Of a DNA stretch of 64,000 nucleotides, positions 20,386 through 31,013 are shown one piece after another (within the stretch, counting starts at the first letter, position 1; each line of letters begins with the position of its first letter). The position numbers and the translations under genes were made by a program. The stretch comes from Sulfurimonas sp. (GTDB taxonomy: Bacteria > Campylobacterota > Campylobacteria > Campylobacterales > Sulfurimonadaceae), in contig JALUWV010000115.1 in NCBI GenBank assembly GCA_027019335.1, positions 56,948 to 120,947 on the forward strand. Reading direction: 5' to 3'. The notes beneath the pieces are model-generated. The model had not been told where the DNA came from, did not search any database, and was given only the letters and a program-made list of their open reading frames with translations.

Positions 20386-21821
20386 AAGGCACCTCCTGCG
20401 TTGAGGTATGGGCTAAAAGCTTGATTTATCACTTCAAAGAGGGATGATGGAAAGATACCAAAGAAGAGAATAAGCAAAGCAAAAATGACAAGGGCAAAAA
20501 ACTCTACTTTGTGCATACTAAAATCAGTTGCACTTACTTTAGCACTCATTTGCCCATAAATCACACGACGGAATGTCCAGATAAGATACGCCGAAGCGAG
20601 CAGTGAACCAAAGAGTATGACCACTATCCATGCTCCAAAACTTTCAATAGCACTTATCAAGATAGAAATCTCTCCTATAAAGCCCATAGTCCCTGGAAGT
20701 CCTAAGGCACCTAACCCTGCTAAAACAAAAATAGCGGAAAGATAAGGGGCTTTTTGCATAATGCCACCCATATCTTTCATCTCCCAAGAGTGAAGCTTTT
20801 GATGAAAAAATCCAGCGATGAGAAAGAGAGGAGAGATGATAAGTGCATGCCCTATCATCTCATAGAGTGCAGCACTCAATGAGTCAAAGCTGAGTGCAGA
20901 CATAGCAATGGCAATAAGCCCCATATGTGAGATAGAACTGTAAGCGACCATCTTTTTAATGTGTGTTTCATACAGAGCCATAAACCCTGCAAAAAGTAGG
21001 GTAATGAGACCGAGTGTGAGGAGAATCCAAGCATACTTTTGCGAAGTTTCAGGGAGTAAGAGCAGTACAAGGCGTATCATACCGTAAGCCCCCATTTTGA
21101 GTAAAACACCTGCAAGGAGTGCTGAGACTGGGGCAGGGGCTTGTACATGGGCATCTGGTAACCAAGTGTGAAAAGGAAAGAGTGGCATCTTCACCGCAAA
21201 ACCTATGAAAAGTAAAAAGTAGATAAGCACAGGTGTGCTAAGCATTGATTCTTTTATAAGTGTCATATCAAATGTGCCACTCTCTTTATACATCAAGAAA
21301 AAGGCAAGCAAAATAAGCATAGAGGCGATATGGGTATATAAAAAGAACTTGATAGCCGCATAAATGCGACCCTCCGCTCCCCAAATCCCCACAAGAAAAA
21401 GCATCGGAATAAGTGTAAGTTCCCAAAAGATGAAAAACCATAGAAGATTTGTCGAGAGAAATACACCAAAGATAGCCCCACTAAAAAAGATAAGCAAAGA
21501 AAAATAAGCAGCAGGTTTTTTCTCTACATTCCATGAAGCAAGTGTTACTAAGATAAGTAAAACAGAGCTTAAAAGCAGCATAATAACACTAAGTCTATCG
21601 ACTTGTAGAGTCAAAATAAAATCAAACTTTGTAACGGGTAAATACTCTCCAAGCATCATGTAACCATGTTCAGGAAGTGCCGTAAAAAGTGCTATCATCT
21701 GCGAGAACATAAAGATAAAAAGGGCTAAAGTGATATACTTTGTCCCACCAAGGTTGCGTGTTGGCAGATAGATGAAAAGAGAGCCAAAAAGTGGTAAAAA
21801 AATCAAAGCGACATAGCTCAT
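20382..21821 (-). CDS. nuoM: NADH-quinone oxidoreductase subunit M
   Basis: FFIFWELTLIPMLFLVGIWG; FPFHTWLPDAHVQAPAPVSALLAGVLLKMGAYG. Confidence 0.96.
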   Translation of the reverse strand: MSYVALIFLPLFGSLFIYLPTRNLGGTKYITLALFIFMFSQMIALFTALPEHGYMMLGEYLPVTKFDFILTLQVDRLSVIMLLLSSVLLILVTLASWNVEKKPAAYFSLLIFFSGAIFGVFLSTNLLWFFIFWELTLIPMLFLVGIWGAEGRIYAAIKFFLYTHIASMLILLAFFLMYKESGTFDMTLIKESMLSTPVLIYFLLFIGFAVKMPLFPFHTWLPDAHVQAPAPVSALLAGVLLKMGAYGMIRLVLLLLPETSQKYAWILLTLGLITLLFAGFMALYETHIKKMVAYSSISHMGLIAIAMSALSFDSLSAALYEMIGHALIISPLFLIAGFFHQKLHSWEMKDMGGIMQKAPYLSAIFVLAGLGALGLPGTMGFIGEISILISAIESFGAWIVVILFGSLLASAYLIWTFRRVIYGQMSAKVSATDFSMHKVEFFALVIFALLILFFGIFPSSLFEVINQAFSPYLNAGGAL

Positions 21822-23662
21822 ACTACACTCCCTATAAATAAAATGACGAAGAGCGAAAAAACACCCAGAAGCATCACTCCTGCTTGATTAGAGACCTTTG
21901 AAGTTGTGGTTTTTGAAAAGAGCATAAATATGGAGTGACTCATAGCTACTGTTTTGTTGATAGCGCCATCAACGATGTGAACCTCTACCCAGTGAATGGT
22001 TTTGGCTACAGAGTGTATGATGACAACTTGCACAAACCAAGTAATCATCTGTTCTATAAAGTAGCCATTGTAAAGGACTCGGTGAATCGCTTTCATAAAA
22101 GGCTGTGCAGCGAGGTTATCTCGCAAATCTGGTCGGCTTTTGTAAAACTTGTAAACGATAAATGCGACTAAAAATATAGCTCCTAAAAGAGAGGGAAGCA
22201 GATACTCTATATGTGCTTCACCCACTTCTTCACCCGTAATGTACACCCGTAACTCTTTTTGGTAAAAACCTAAAGCAAGGGTAGCAAATGCCATAATGCC
22301 TAAAGGCAGAGCAATCCAAAACTTCGATGGTGTAGTAATGGCTTCATTTAACTCTAAGTCACGAGGTTTTCCTGCGAAGATGAGCAACCATACTCGAAAG
22401 ATATAAGCCACAGAGAGTACTCCTGCTATGATAGTAAGGGTAGAGATTATCCCATGTGTTTGTGGGTTAAGTAAACTTGCCGTGATGATGGCATCTTTGG
22501 AGTAAAAACCACTAAAAGGGGGAATACCACTTAAAGAGAGCGCCCCAAGCGCCATAAAAATGGCGACAAGTGTGAGCTTTTTATAAGTGCCACCAAGTCT
22601 GAAGAGGTCTTTGTTATGTCTTGCTGACATGATAACCGCACCAGCACTTAAAAAAAGAAGCGCTTTAAAGATAGCATGGTTTGTTAAGTGTGTCATCCCA
22701 GCACTTAAAGAGCCAACACCTAAACCGATAAATGCAAGTGATAAGTGCGACATCGTCGAGTAGGCAAGAACTTTTTTTATCTCTTTTTGAACTAAGGCAC
22801 TTGTCGCACCGATGAATGCACTCAAACTCGCAACTGCCGCGACTACTATAAGTGCCTGCGAAGCTTCATAAAAGTCAAAAAGTCGAGCGACGATGTAGAT
22901 ACCGCTATTGACCATTGTTGCTCCATGGATGAGTGCTGAAACAGTCGTAGGACCCTCCATCGCTCGCATAAGCCATGGAAAAAGTGGAAACTGCCCTGAT
23001 TTGCCAATAGCTGCTATGAAGATAAAAATAGCAATGACAAATGAGACAGAACTTGCGAGCTGATTTTGAGATGCAAGGAGATTTATCTTTTGTAAATCAA
23101 GTGTCCCTGTAAAGTATAGAAGCAGTCCCATTGCAGCAAAAAGAAATATATCGCCAAACTTCGTGTAGAGAAACGCGGCTACCCCAGCATCCGCAGGGGT
23201 GTTGTTTTGATGCCAAAAAGAGATGAGAAGATACGAAGCAAGTCCCATAAACTCCCAACCGACAAAAAGCCCTGTAAGTTCTTTTGCACTTACAAGTAAA
23301 ATCATCCCTCCGATAAAAAAGAGTATCTTTGCATAGTAGCGTGCTTGGTCGGGGTCTTCTTTCATATAGTCATGAGAAAAGTGGATGTCTAAAGCTCCAA
23401 GTCCTGTAGCGATAAGAAGCATGACTACAGAAAGATGGTCAATGTAGATACCAAAAGGGAGTGTGACATTACCAAATGTGAACCAATCGAGTGGAATATT
23501 GATGGGTTTTGTGTAGTTAAGAAAGATGTTTACAACCAATGCAAAAAGTAAAAATCCTATGACCTCAGCGAAAACAAAAGCATACTTTTTACTAATCTTT
23601 CCAATGATAAACGCGGTAATGGCTCCAGTAAAAGGAAGGATGAGAAGCAGAGCGATACTCAT
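21818..23662 (-). CDS. nuoL: NADH-quinone oxidoreductase subunit L
   Basis: FVGWEFMGLASYLLISFWH; FPWLMRAMEGPTTVSALIHGATMVNSGIYIVAR. Confidence 0.96.
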   Translation of the reverse strand: MSIALLLILPFTGAITAFIIGKISKKYAFVFAEVIGFLLFALVVNIFLNYTKPINIPLDWFTFGNVTLPFGIYIDHLSVVMLLIATGLGALDIHFSHDYMKEDPDQARYYAKILFFIGGMILLVSAKELTGLFVGWEFMGLASYLLISFWHQNNTPADAGVAAFLYTKFGDIFLFAAMGLLLYFTGTLDLQKINLLASQNQLASSVSFVIAIFIFIAAIGKSGQFPLFPWLMRAMEGPTTVSALIHGATMVNSGIYIVARLFDFYEASQALIVVAAVASLSAFIGATSALVQKEIKKVLAYSTMSHLSLAFIGLGVGSLSAGMTHLTNHAIFKALLFLSAGAVIMSARHNKDLFRLGGTYKKLTLVAIFMALGALSLSGIPPFSGFYSKDAIITASLLNPQTHGIISTLTIIAGVLSVAYIFRVWLLIFAGKPRDLELNEAITTPSKFWIALPLGIMAFATLALGFYQKELRVYITGEEVGEAHIEYLLPSLLGAIFLVAFIVYKFYKSRPDLRDNLAAQPFMKAIHRVLYNGYFIEQMITWFVQVVIIHSVAKTIHWVEVHIVDGAINKTVAMSHSIFMLFSKTTTSKVSNQAGVMLLGVFSLFVILFIGSVV

Positions 23663-23955
23663 AATGTCTCCTCCGATAACTCATCTGCAATGACTACTTT
23701 GCTAAACTTATGCGCCGCTGCAAAAATGAGTATGCCCACAGCTGCTTCGAGTGTTGCAAGTATCATAACCATGTAGGCAAAAGCGATGTTTTGTGCAAGT
23801 CCTAGATAGTGTGCAGAGGATGCAAGCATCAAAATAACGGCATTTATGAGCATTTCCAATGAAAAGAAGATGCGTAAAAAGTCGCGATTTGACGAGATAC
23901 CAAAGAGTCCTATACTAAAAAGAGCAAATGCAAAGAGCATATCAACCTCAAACAT
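23659..23955 (-). CDS. nuoK: NADH-quinone oxidoreductase subunit K
   Basis: LFSIGLFGISSNRDFLRIFFSLEMLINAVILM. Confidence 0.95.
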   Translation of the reverse strand: MFEVDMLFAFALFSIGLFGISSNRDFLRIFFSLEMLINAVILMLASSAHYLGLAQNIAFAYMVMILATLEAAVGILIFAAAHKFSKVVIADELSEETL

Positions 23956-24421
23956 GGTCTCTCCTTTGTGGTTTTAAAATATGTATCATCTTAATAGTGC
24001 CATAGAGAAGGCTCACCCCAATAAGTGCAAATAAAATGACAACATCACTAAAGGAGTGTGCAAAAAGTTCTTTTTTCTCTACTGTTTCATTGACTATATG
24101 TTCTAATGTGGAGCTATTGAGAAGAAAAATAGCACTCATCAAAATGAAAATAAAAAAGGCTAAAACTGCACTCCATGAACTCTGCTTCGTTGCTGGAAAC
24201 TCTGTCCCAATGAGTGTGATACCAAAGAGCATAAGGACTGCAATGCCCCCAGTGTAGACAAAGATTTGAAAAAGTCCCAATAACTTTTCATCTAAAGTAA
24301 TGTAGTAAACACCTAAAACTAACATCATTAAAGCAAAAGAGATAAGAGAATTGATACTCTTTTTTGCACTTAAAGATGTTATGGCTAAAACAAGGGCAAT
24401 AGTAAGTAAAACAATATTCAT
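23948..24421 (-). CDS. nuoJ: NADH-quinone oxidoreductase subunit J
   Basis: Short membrane protein with LLGLFQIFVYTGGIAVLMLFGITLIG. Confidence 0.93.
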   Translation of the reverse strand: MNIVLLTIALVLAITSLSAKKSINSLISFALMMLVLGVYYITLDEKLLGLFQIFVYTGGIAVLMLFGITLIGTEFPATKQSSWSAVLAFFIFILMSAIFLLNSSTLEHIVNETVEKKELFAHSFSDVVILFALIGVSLLYGTIKMIHILKPQRRDHV

Positions 24422-24963
24422 AGTGTCCCTCCACTAAAGTTTGGTTCACCACTTATGGGTGCTTTTATCTCTTTGTCTTTCATGGCTGCCTCGGCTTCTT
24501 TTTTCTTTTTTGCAAGTTCTTTTTTTACCCTTGCTGCTTCTTCTGCTTCAAGTCGGCTATCAATGTACTCTTGAGGAATATCCACCTGCACCCAAAAGTT
24601 TTCTTGGTCTTCATGCCATCCACCACTCAACATATCGTATCGTCCACCACTTAAAACGATGGACTTTTTGGGTTTTGTCGGGCAGACATCTTCACATAAA
24701 CCACAAAAGATACAAACGCCAAGATTGACTTCTGGTACTATGTTTTGTTTTTTAAAAGGAAGGTGTTTCATACTGATGGCATTTGTAGGGCATATCTTGT
24801 TACAAGAGTCACACCCTATGCAAGTTTCATAGTCTACAGTATGCTTACCTCGAAATCTCTCTGTTTCATGCATTAAGTGCGTGCGGACATCTTTTTGTGC
24901 GGGACTTTTTACGGTAAGGGCTTTGGAAACTCTGTAAACTTTTTGTAGTAACTCAAGTATCAT
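24418..24963 (-). CDS. nuoI: NADH-quinone oxidoreductase subunit I
   Basis: Two 4Fe-4S motifs CIGCDSCNKICP and CIFCGLCEDVCP. Start taken at 24963 ([15 protein letters not shown] overlap with nuoH stop) rather than 25044. Confidence 0.94.
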   Translation of the reverse strand: MILELLQKVYRVSKALTVKSPAQKDVRTHLMHETERFRGKHTVDYETCIGCDSCNKICPTNAISMKHLPFKKQNIVPEVNLGVCIFCGLCEDVCPTKPKKSIVLSGGRYDMLSGGWHEDQENFWVQVDIPQEYIDSRLEAEEAARVKKELAKKKKEAEAAMKDKEIKAPISGEPNFSGGTL

Positions 24964-25910
24964 GACAAACTTCCTAGAAGATAGATTTTCGCAAGCATTA
25001 TCCATGCAACATTTAAAAGGGAGAGTGGCACTAAATAACTCCATGAAAAGTGTAACATCTGCTTCATAGTGATACGCGGAGTTGAAGCACGAATAACCAT
25101 CATAAACATAGCAATGAGTAACATCTTTATAAACAAAAAGATAAAGCCATCAAAAAATAGCCCCTTATATCCACCGAGAAAAAGTGTCGCTGCCCCTGCA
25201 AAGACTGCCATAAACTCTGAAAACTCTGCGAGTTTGAGTAAAAAGTAGTTCGTACCACTATACTCTGTATAAAATCCATACACTATCTCTTGTTCTGCAT
25301 CGGGGATATTAAAAGGGGGTTGGTCAAGGAGTCCAAGCAAAGCTATAAAGTATAAGATAAATGCAGGTAAAAGGATGAGAAAACTCAGCCATGAACTCTG
25401 CTCGACGATAGCGTTAAGATTCAGCGTTCCAAAGAGTAAAGCAGGGGAGAGTGCGCTCAAGAAAAAGGAAGTCTCCATCGAAATCATCTGTGTTAAAACT
25501 CTGATACCCCCTAAAAAGGAGTACTTGTTGTTGGAGCCAAAACCTGTTAAAAAAAGTAAAAAAGGTTCTATCCCTATGAGAACAACAAGTGCAAGTAGGG
25601 CATACTCACTCTGCACAACTGTAATCGTCTGTGTCCAAGGGATAAATGCAGTGGGAAGCATAGCAATCGTCGCTGCTAGTATGGGCATAATAGAAAAAAG
25701 ATAAGGATTGACACCATCAGGGGTAATACTCTCTTTTGTTAAAAGTTTACTCAAATCAAAAAGTGTTTGGTAACTCCCAGCAGGACCATTAAAACTCGGA
25801 CCAACTCTTTTATGGAGTGCCGCTATAAACTTTCTAAAGAACCAAAACAGAGCAACTGTCCATAAAAGGACATAGAATATACCAGGGAAAATTACAATAT
25901 TGAAAATCAT
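24960..25910 (-). CDS. nuoH: NADH-quinone oxidoreductase subunit H
   Basis: [49 protein letters not shown]. Start taken at 25910 (ATGA overlap with nuoCD). Confidence 0.95.
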   Translation of the reverse strand: MIFNIVIFPGIFYVLLWTVALFWFFRKFIAALHKRVGPSFNGPAGSYQTLFDLSKLLTKESITPDGVNPYLFSIMPILAATIAMLPTAFIPWTQTITVVQSEYALLALVVLIGIEPFLLFLTGFGSNNKYSFLGGIRVLTQMISMETSFFLSALSPALLFGTLNLNAIVEQSSWLSFLILLPAFILYFIALLGLLDQPPFNIPDAEQEIVYGFYTEYSGTNYFLLKLAEFSEFMAVFAGAATLFLGGYKGLFFDGFIFLFIKMLLIAMFMMVIRASTPRITMKQMLHFSWSYLVPLSLLNVAWIMLAKIYLLGSLS

Positions 25911-27550
25911 CGGTCTAAATCTCCTTGGCATATATATAAACTTCCAAAGATAAGTGGAATATCTGAGAGCGTTTGCCCTTTTAAGAGTTTGTCAAGCATC
26001 ATCGTATGGTTAAAGCTAGGAGCTTTCATCTTGAGTCTGTAAGGTGAAGTGGCTTTTTCTTGTGTGACTAAGTGCATGAGTACTTCACCACGTGACCACT
26101 CAACACGGCTAATGGCTTCACCGGCTGGAAGCTTTTTAGGTACTTTTACCATATGGTCTTTTGTCGGATTGAATTTACCAGACTTTATGCACTCTTCTAT
26201 ATGTTTTTTGGCTTGTTTGATAATGTCTACTGATTGTTCAAGTTCTTCAAAGAGATTGACGAGTCTATCATTTGCCGAGCCTGTTTTTTGTGTGACATAG
26301 TCCATATTTATTTTATCATACGCAGCGTAAGGCTCATCTAAACGTACATCTACTTTAACACCACTTGCTCTTGCGACTACACCACAAAGTGAGTACTCTT
26401 CAACCTCTTGTGCGGTAATAATCCCTTGCTTTGCAGCACGCATTTTCATCGTAGGGTTTTTTACAAAAATGGCTCGCATATCATCTTTCGTTGCATCAAA
26501 TTTATCAAGAGCTAACTGCAACTCCTCTAACATATTTTCTTGTAAACCATAGCGAACACCACCCGCTTCAATAGCTGCCGTTGCAATCCTTGCTCCACTA
26601 TAAGACTCTAAAAAGTCAAGAAAAAACTCTCTCATATCCATGTTCCACATCGCAACAGTATGCAAACCTAAGGCATTATAAAAGCCACCCATACCCATGG
26701 CGTGCGAAGAGATACGAGAGACTTCACCTAAAAGTACACGCATCCATTTTGCAAATTCTGTTATCTCTGTTCCTGCTATCTCTTCAACGGCTTGTGCATA
26801 CGCTATCATTGAGTTAATGTTATCCATAAAACAGAGTCTTTCCACAGCGACAATAGCCCCTATAAAATCTTTTTTCGTTACAAGGTGTTCTAAGGCACGC
26901 CATACAAAGCCGATGTCAGGGTCAATGCTAATCACATCTTCACCATCACAATGTACTTTGAGGCGAATAGGTCCACTTGCAGGGTGAGTTGGTCCCCAAT
27001 TTAAAACAGTCTCAGAACTCTCTGCATCTATGCCTTTGTCATTTTCATTCTCTTCTGTCTTAAAAGCATCTACGATAGTTTGGATATTTTGAAGTGTATT
27101 TGCTTCATGGGCATCCCAATCAAAATCTTTTCTAAAAGGAGCTTTTCCGTAAAAATCTTGTGAAATGATGATTGGTCGTAGGTCTGGATGGTGTAAAAAC
27201 TTTACTCCAAACATAGAGTAAGCTTCTCTTTCGTGCCAATTAGCCCCCTTAAATAGCGGTGTAATGGACTCTATCTCACATTTGTCTAACTCTCGTGAAA
27301 TGTCACACTTCAACCAGCAGTTGCGTTTACTTATGAGGTCTTCAAAAAAGTAGTTCATCTCGATGATGTTTTTTTCTAAAAAATCTGTTGGTGAAACGGT
27401 TGCTATGGTTTTTAAGCCATTAGCTTTTAAGGCTTTGGCAACTTTGAGTAAATCTTCTGCATTTGAGAGTTTTACTTTTTTCCAGCTTTTTTTATAATCT
27501 TCTATGTACTCTGTTTCGTACATTTGTAAAAGTGCATACAAACTCTGCAT
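25907..27550 (-). CDS. nuoCD: Fused NADH-quinone oxidoreductase subunits C/D
   Basis: NuoC part [26 protein letters not shown]; NuoD part [22 protein letters not shown]...FVWRALEHL in one 547-aa ORF. Confidence 0.95.
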   Translation of the reverse strand: MQSLYALLQMYETEYIEDYKKSWKKVKLSNAEDLLKVAKALKANGLKTIATVSPTDFLEKNIIEMNYFFEDLISKRNCWLKCDISRELDKCEIESITPLFKGANWHEREAYSMFGVKFLHHPDLRPIIISQDFYGKAPFRKDFDWDAHEANTLQNIQTIVDAFKTEENENDKGIDAESSETVLNWGPTHPASGPIRLKVHCDGEDVISIDPDIGFVWRALEHLVTKKDFIGAIVAVERLCFMDNINSMIAYAQAVEEIAGTEITEFAKWMRVLLGEVSRISSHAMGMGGFYNALGLHTVAMWNMDMREFFLDFLESYSGARIATAAIEAGGVRYGLQENMLEELQLALDKFDATKDDMRAIFVKNPTMKMRAAKQGIITAQEVEEYSLCGVVARASGVKVDVRLDEPYAAYDKINMDYVTQKTGSANDRLVNLFEELEQSVDIIKQAKKHIEECIKSGKFNPTKDHMVKVPKKLPAGEAISRVEWSRGEVLMHLVTQEKATSPYRLKMKAPSFNHTMMLDKLLKGQTLSDIPLIFGSLYICQGDLDR

Positions 27551-28024
27551 TTAAAACTCCATCTCTTTATAGAGTCCACCTTGACTCGCAGCACTCGGTA
27601 TGCCTTGCTTCATCTTCTCTTTTATCTCTTCAAGTCCAGCGATGATAGCTTCAGGACGCGGAGGACAACCTGCAACAAAAACATCTGCAGGAAGTATCTC
27701 TGTGGGGTTTTTTATAACAGCAAGTGAGTCATTGTATGGTCCACCATCAAAAGAACACGCCCCCAAAGCTAAGACATACTTAGGTTCAGGCATCTGTGCA
27801 TAGGTTCTCAAAAGGGCAGGGAGAATCTTTTTGGTAACTAAGCCTGTAATGATGAGTAAGTCCGCTTGACGTGGTGTGGGTGTTGGTAAGTAACCATAAC
27901 GTTCCCAATCATAACGAGGACCCATGGCTGCTGCCATTTCAAGTGAACAACAGCCTGTACAAAAATGAGCCATCCAAAGAGATTCACTCTTTGCATGGGC
28001 GAAAAAATCATATATTTTGAGCAT
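27551..28024 (-). CDS. nuoB: NADH-quinone oxidoreductase subunit B
   Basis: WMAHFCTGCCSLEMAAAMGPRYDWERYG; ALGACSFDGGPY; VAGCPPRPEAIIAGL. Confidence 0.97.
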   Translation of the reverse strand: MLKIYDFFAHAKSESLWMAHFCTGCCSLEMAAAMGPRYDWERYGYLPTPTPRQADLLIITGLVTKKILPALLRTYAQMPEPKYVLALGACSFDGGPYNDSLAVIKNPTEILPADVFVAGCPPRPEAIIAGLEEIKEKMKQGIPSAASQGGLYKEMEF

Positions 28025-28310
28025 ATGAATACTCCTTTATAGCGATAATTAATGCAAAAGCAATAATACCTGCAAAAATAGCAGCGATAGTTTGTGAATG
28101 TGTGTCATGAGCATACACAAAGAGTGAGAAAAAAAGTCCTGTCATATCTGCGATGATGAACATGATAGCAAACATAAAAAATCCAAAGTTTGCTTTTTTA
28201 GGAGTAGAACTACTAGGAGGAAGCCCGCACTCAAAATGTTCGTTCTTAATCTTGTTTGGAGAGTAGGGTGCAAGTAAAATGCCAATGATGTATAAAGTAA
28301 CAACACTCAT
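28008..28310 (-). CDS. nuoA: NADH-quinone oxidoreductase subunit A
   Basis: KIKNEHFECGLPPSSS; position before nuoB. Confidence 0.92.
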   Translation of the reverse strand: MSVVTLYIIGILLAPYSPNKIKNEHFECGLPPSSSTPKKANFGFFMFAIMFIIADMTGLFFSLFVYAHDTHSQTIAAIFAGIIAFALIIAIKEYSYAQNI

Positions 28311-28463
28311 AAAAATTCCAAGAGTATAAATGATAAAAGTTTCTATAATGGCTCCTTCTGTAAAGTATATATCACTATTTTACCTAATATTTGCCAAAAA
28401 AATCTACAAAATTTTGGTAATTTGTGCTATTATTGTTTATAATTTTTAGTATAAGGGTAGATT

Positions 28464-29669
28464 ATGGGATTTTTTTCAAAAAATGAACCAACATATAATT
28501 TTGGATTTTTAAATCAAGAGATAGCAACAATGTTAGCAGATGAGAAAGTGCTTATATTTGATAATGAAAAGCAAATACTTCAAAATGGTAATATAGAAGA
28601 AAAAGTAAAAACACTTTTTGCCATTAAGGATAGAGAGATTTTTTATTGGGAAGAGTTTAAACGTACTTATCCTGTAGGTATGTTTGCTGTTCTCCCTGAT
28701 AGAAAATTTGTAGAGTGGAATGAGGACTTCAAAAAACTCATCAAATGGAATGATAATGAGTTAGAAAATGTCAGTGGGGCGGGAAAAGTTCTTTGGCCAA
28801 GTAAACCTGCAGAGTGTCAAGTTTGTAAAATCGTTAAACAGTTTGATATGACAGAGAAAAAAGCAGGGTATGGAAATGCAAATGTTGAAGATAAAAATGG
28901 AAAAATTATTCCAGTTTTTGTTTATGTTATTCCCGTTTTTATAAAGGGAACACTCGATAGAACTTTTGTTATCATACGCGATAGACGTCCAGAACTCCAA
29001 ACGCGCAAAGAATTTTTACTCGAAGAGACAGCCCCTATTATAGAGCGACTTACAAGGTTACGAGATAGAGATATTTCAGACCTTATGCAACTTGATAATG
29101 ATTCAGAACTCAAAACACTTGAAGAGCCTATAAACTCTATCATTACAACCCTACAAGAGATTATAGGGCAAACAGAACAATCAGCAAGTGATGTTGATGA
29201 GGACTCGGTAAAAGCAAAAGAAGTTGTGAGAAACTCCGTAGAGTGGGCAAGTGGAGAATTTCAAGCGGCTCAAGGAGAACTTGTAGAAAAAGCAAAATCA
29301 CTTGAAGCATCAACAAACGAGATAGAAAATATGGTTGGACTCATAAAAGATATAGCAGACCAAACAAATCTACTTGCACTCAATGCTGCGATTGAAGCAG
29401 CACGAGCGGGAGAACATGGTCGTGGATTTGCTGTTGTTGCGGATGAAGTAAGAAAACTTGCCGAGAGAAGCCAGCATGCCACTTCTGAAATCACAGCAAC
29501 GATTTCTGTCATAAAAGATGCTACATTTACAATGGTTTCAGATATAGACCGTTCAAATCAAGATAGTGAAAAACTTGTAAATGACCTTTCTCAAATAGAT
29601 GAAAATGTCAATTCTATAGAAGAACATGTTGCAGTACTGAAAAAAGCCATAAAAGGGTTTAAACTTTAA
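28464..29669 (+). CDS. Methyl-accepting chemotaxis protein, cytosolic, PAS-like N-terminus
   Basis: Signalling hairpin [40 protein letters not shown]; no transmembrane segment seen. Confidence 0.93.
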   Translation: MGFFSKNEPTYNFGFLNQEIATMLADEKVLIFDNEKQILQNGNIEEKVKTLFAIKDREIFYWEEFKRTYPVGMFAVLPDRKFVEWNEDFKKLIKWNDNELENVSGAGKVLWPSKPAECQVCKIVKQFDMTEKKAGYGNANVEDKNGKIIPVFVYVIPVFIKGTLDRTFVIIRDRRPELQTRKEFLLEETAPIIERLTRLRDRDISDLMQLDNDSELKTLEEPINSIITTLQEIIGQTEQSASDVDEDSVKAKEVVRNSVEWASGEFQAAQGELVEKAKSLEASTNEIENMVGLIKDIADQTNLLALNAAIEAARAGEHGRGFAVVADEVRKLAERSQHATSEITATISVIKDATFTMVSDIDRSNQDSEKLVNDLSQIDENVNSIEEHVAVLKKAIKGFKL

Positions 29670-29748
29670 GTGATTGTTATGTAAATAATCTCAACTTATT
29701 TTAATTATAAAGTAATATAATTTTTTATCGCAAATAAGGAGCCATATT

Positions 29749-30108
29749 ATGCATTTTTTAGATGAAGATATTTATGATGCAGTAAAAAATTATATTCCAA
29801 AAGTAAGTGAATATGTAAACTCACATGGTGGAGATATTATTCTTCTTGGTGCTAAAGATGGTACCATCTATATAGAACTTACTGGAGCATGTGGTGGATG
29901 TTCTATGAGTCTTATGACTACTAAAATGGTTGTGCAAAAAAAGCTACGAGAACTGATACATCCTGAACTTGTTGTTACAAATGTTGATGGAACTCCTGAG
30001 AATGAGATGCCACACGATGCCTATACGGGTAAACCTGAAAAACCTGAAGAAATATATGAAGAAAAAAATACAATGTTTGACAATATCAAGCATCTTATAG
30101 GATTGTAA
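29749..30108 (+). CDS. NifU-like Fe-S scaffold C-terminal domain protein
   Basis: YVNSHGGDIILL...LTGACGGCSMSLMT. Confidence 0.88.
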   Translation: MHFLDEDIYDAVKNYIPKVSEYVNSHGGDIILLGAKDGTIYIELTGACGGCSMSLMTTKMVVQKKLRELIHPELVVTNVDGTPENEMPHDAYTGKPEKPEEIYEEKNTMFDNIKHLIGL

Positions 30109-30109
30109 A

Positions 30110-30715
30110 ATGGTTATAGATTATGCAGATAAAGAACTTACACAAAGATATCAACTTATGGCTCAGACCATTATCCCGAGACCAATTGCATGGATTATCA
30201 CTCAAAATGAGCAGGGTCTTCTTAATGTGGCACCTTTTAGCTATTTTATGGGGCTTAGTTCTGAGCCTGCGACTATGATAGTAAGTATAGGACACAAAAG
30301 TGATGGGAGTGAAAAAGATACTTTACGAAACATCAGACAAAATGGCAAATGTACTATCTGTATGGTGGATGAAGCACACCTAGAAACAATGCATTTTAGC
30401 TCAAAAGAGTTGCATGAGACTGAGAGTGAAGCTACTACATTTAACATAAAAACCAAAGAAGTTGTAGCAGGGTTTCCTCCTATGGTAGAAGGAGTACCGA
30501 GTGCATTTTTTTGTGAATTTTATCAAGAGATTACACTCAAAGGCTCAAAAACCATTCCTTTAGTTGTTGAGATAAAAGAGCAGTTTATAGATGAGGCTAT
30601 TTTAGCTGATAAAGAGAAAATGATACTCGATTATGAACCAGTAGCACGTGTAGGAAAAAGCTATGCTCTGCTTGGGAAAAAAATCACTCCTCCACCTATA
30701 AAAGTACACCCATAA
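30110..30715 (+). CDS. Flavin reductase family protein (FMN-binding split barrel)
   Basis: QTIIPRPIAWIITQNEQGLLNVAPFSYF. Confidence 0.88.
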   Translation: MVIDYADKELTQRYQLMAQTIIPRPIAWIITQNEQGLLNVAPFSYFMGLSSEPATMIVSIGHKSDGSEKDTLRNIRQNGKCTICMVDEAHLETMHFSSKELHETESEATTFNIKTKEVVAGFPPMVEGVPSAFFCEFYQEITLKGSKTIPLVVEIKEQFIDEAILADKEKMILDYEPVARVGKSYALLGKKITPPPIKVHP

Positions 30716-30729
30716 TTCTAGGCTATTTG

Positions 30730-31011
30730 CTAATCAGCATTTATCCGTATTGCTTTCGTATGTAAAAGAGCATCTGCTATCTTTTGTCTAGCAGACTCTA
30801 TAAGGCGAGAAAAAGTGGTGCGGGAGATGCCCATTTTATCTGCACACTCCTGCTGGTAGAGTCCCTCATAATCTGCTAAACGCAGTGCCTCCATTTCATC
30901 TTCACCCAGTGTAACTCTTTCAAGTTCATTGCGTTTTATACCACATGGTTTAAAGCAAATATGACTATGGTCAGCATTTATTTGCCTCTGTATAGGTCTT
31001 CTCCCTCTCAT
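30730..31011 (-). CDS. DUF134 family putative HTH DNA-binding protein
   Basis: MRGRRPIQRQI...LGEDEMEALRLADYEGLYQQECADKMGISRTTFSRLIESARQKIADAL. Confidence 0.88.
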   Translation of the reverse strand: MRGRRPIQRQINADHSHICFKPCGIKRNELERVTLGEDEMEALRLADYEGLYQQECADKMGISRTTFSRLIESARQKIADALLHTKAIRINAD

Positions 31012-31013
31012 TA

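Noticed and set aside
24963-25044. 27-codon N-terminal extension of the NuoI ORF
   Set aside because: Overlaps nuoH and has no NuoI similarity; ATG at 24963 with ATGA overlap is the better start.
25907-27550. Possible group 4 [NiFe]-hydrogenase instead of complex I
   Set aside because: The NuoD part lacks the two CxxC nickel-binding motifs and the operon has a full nuo order.
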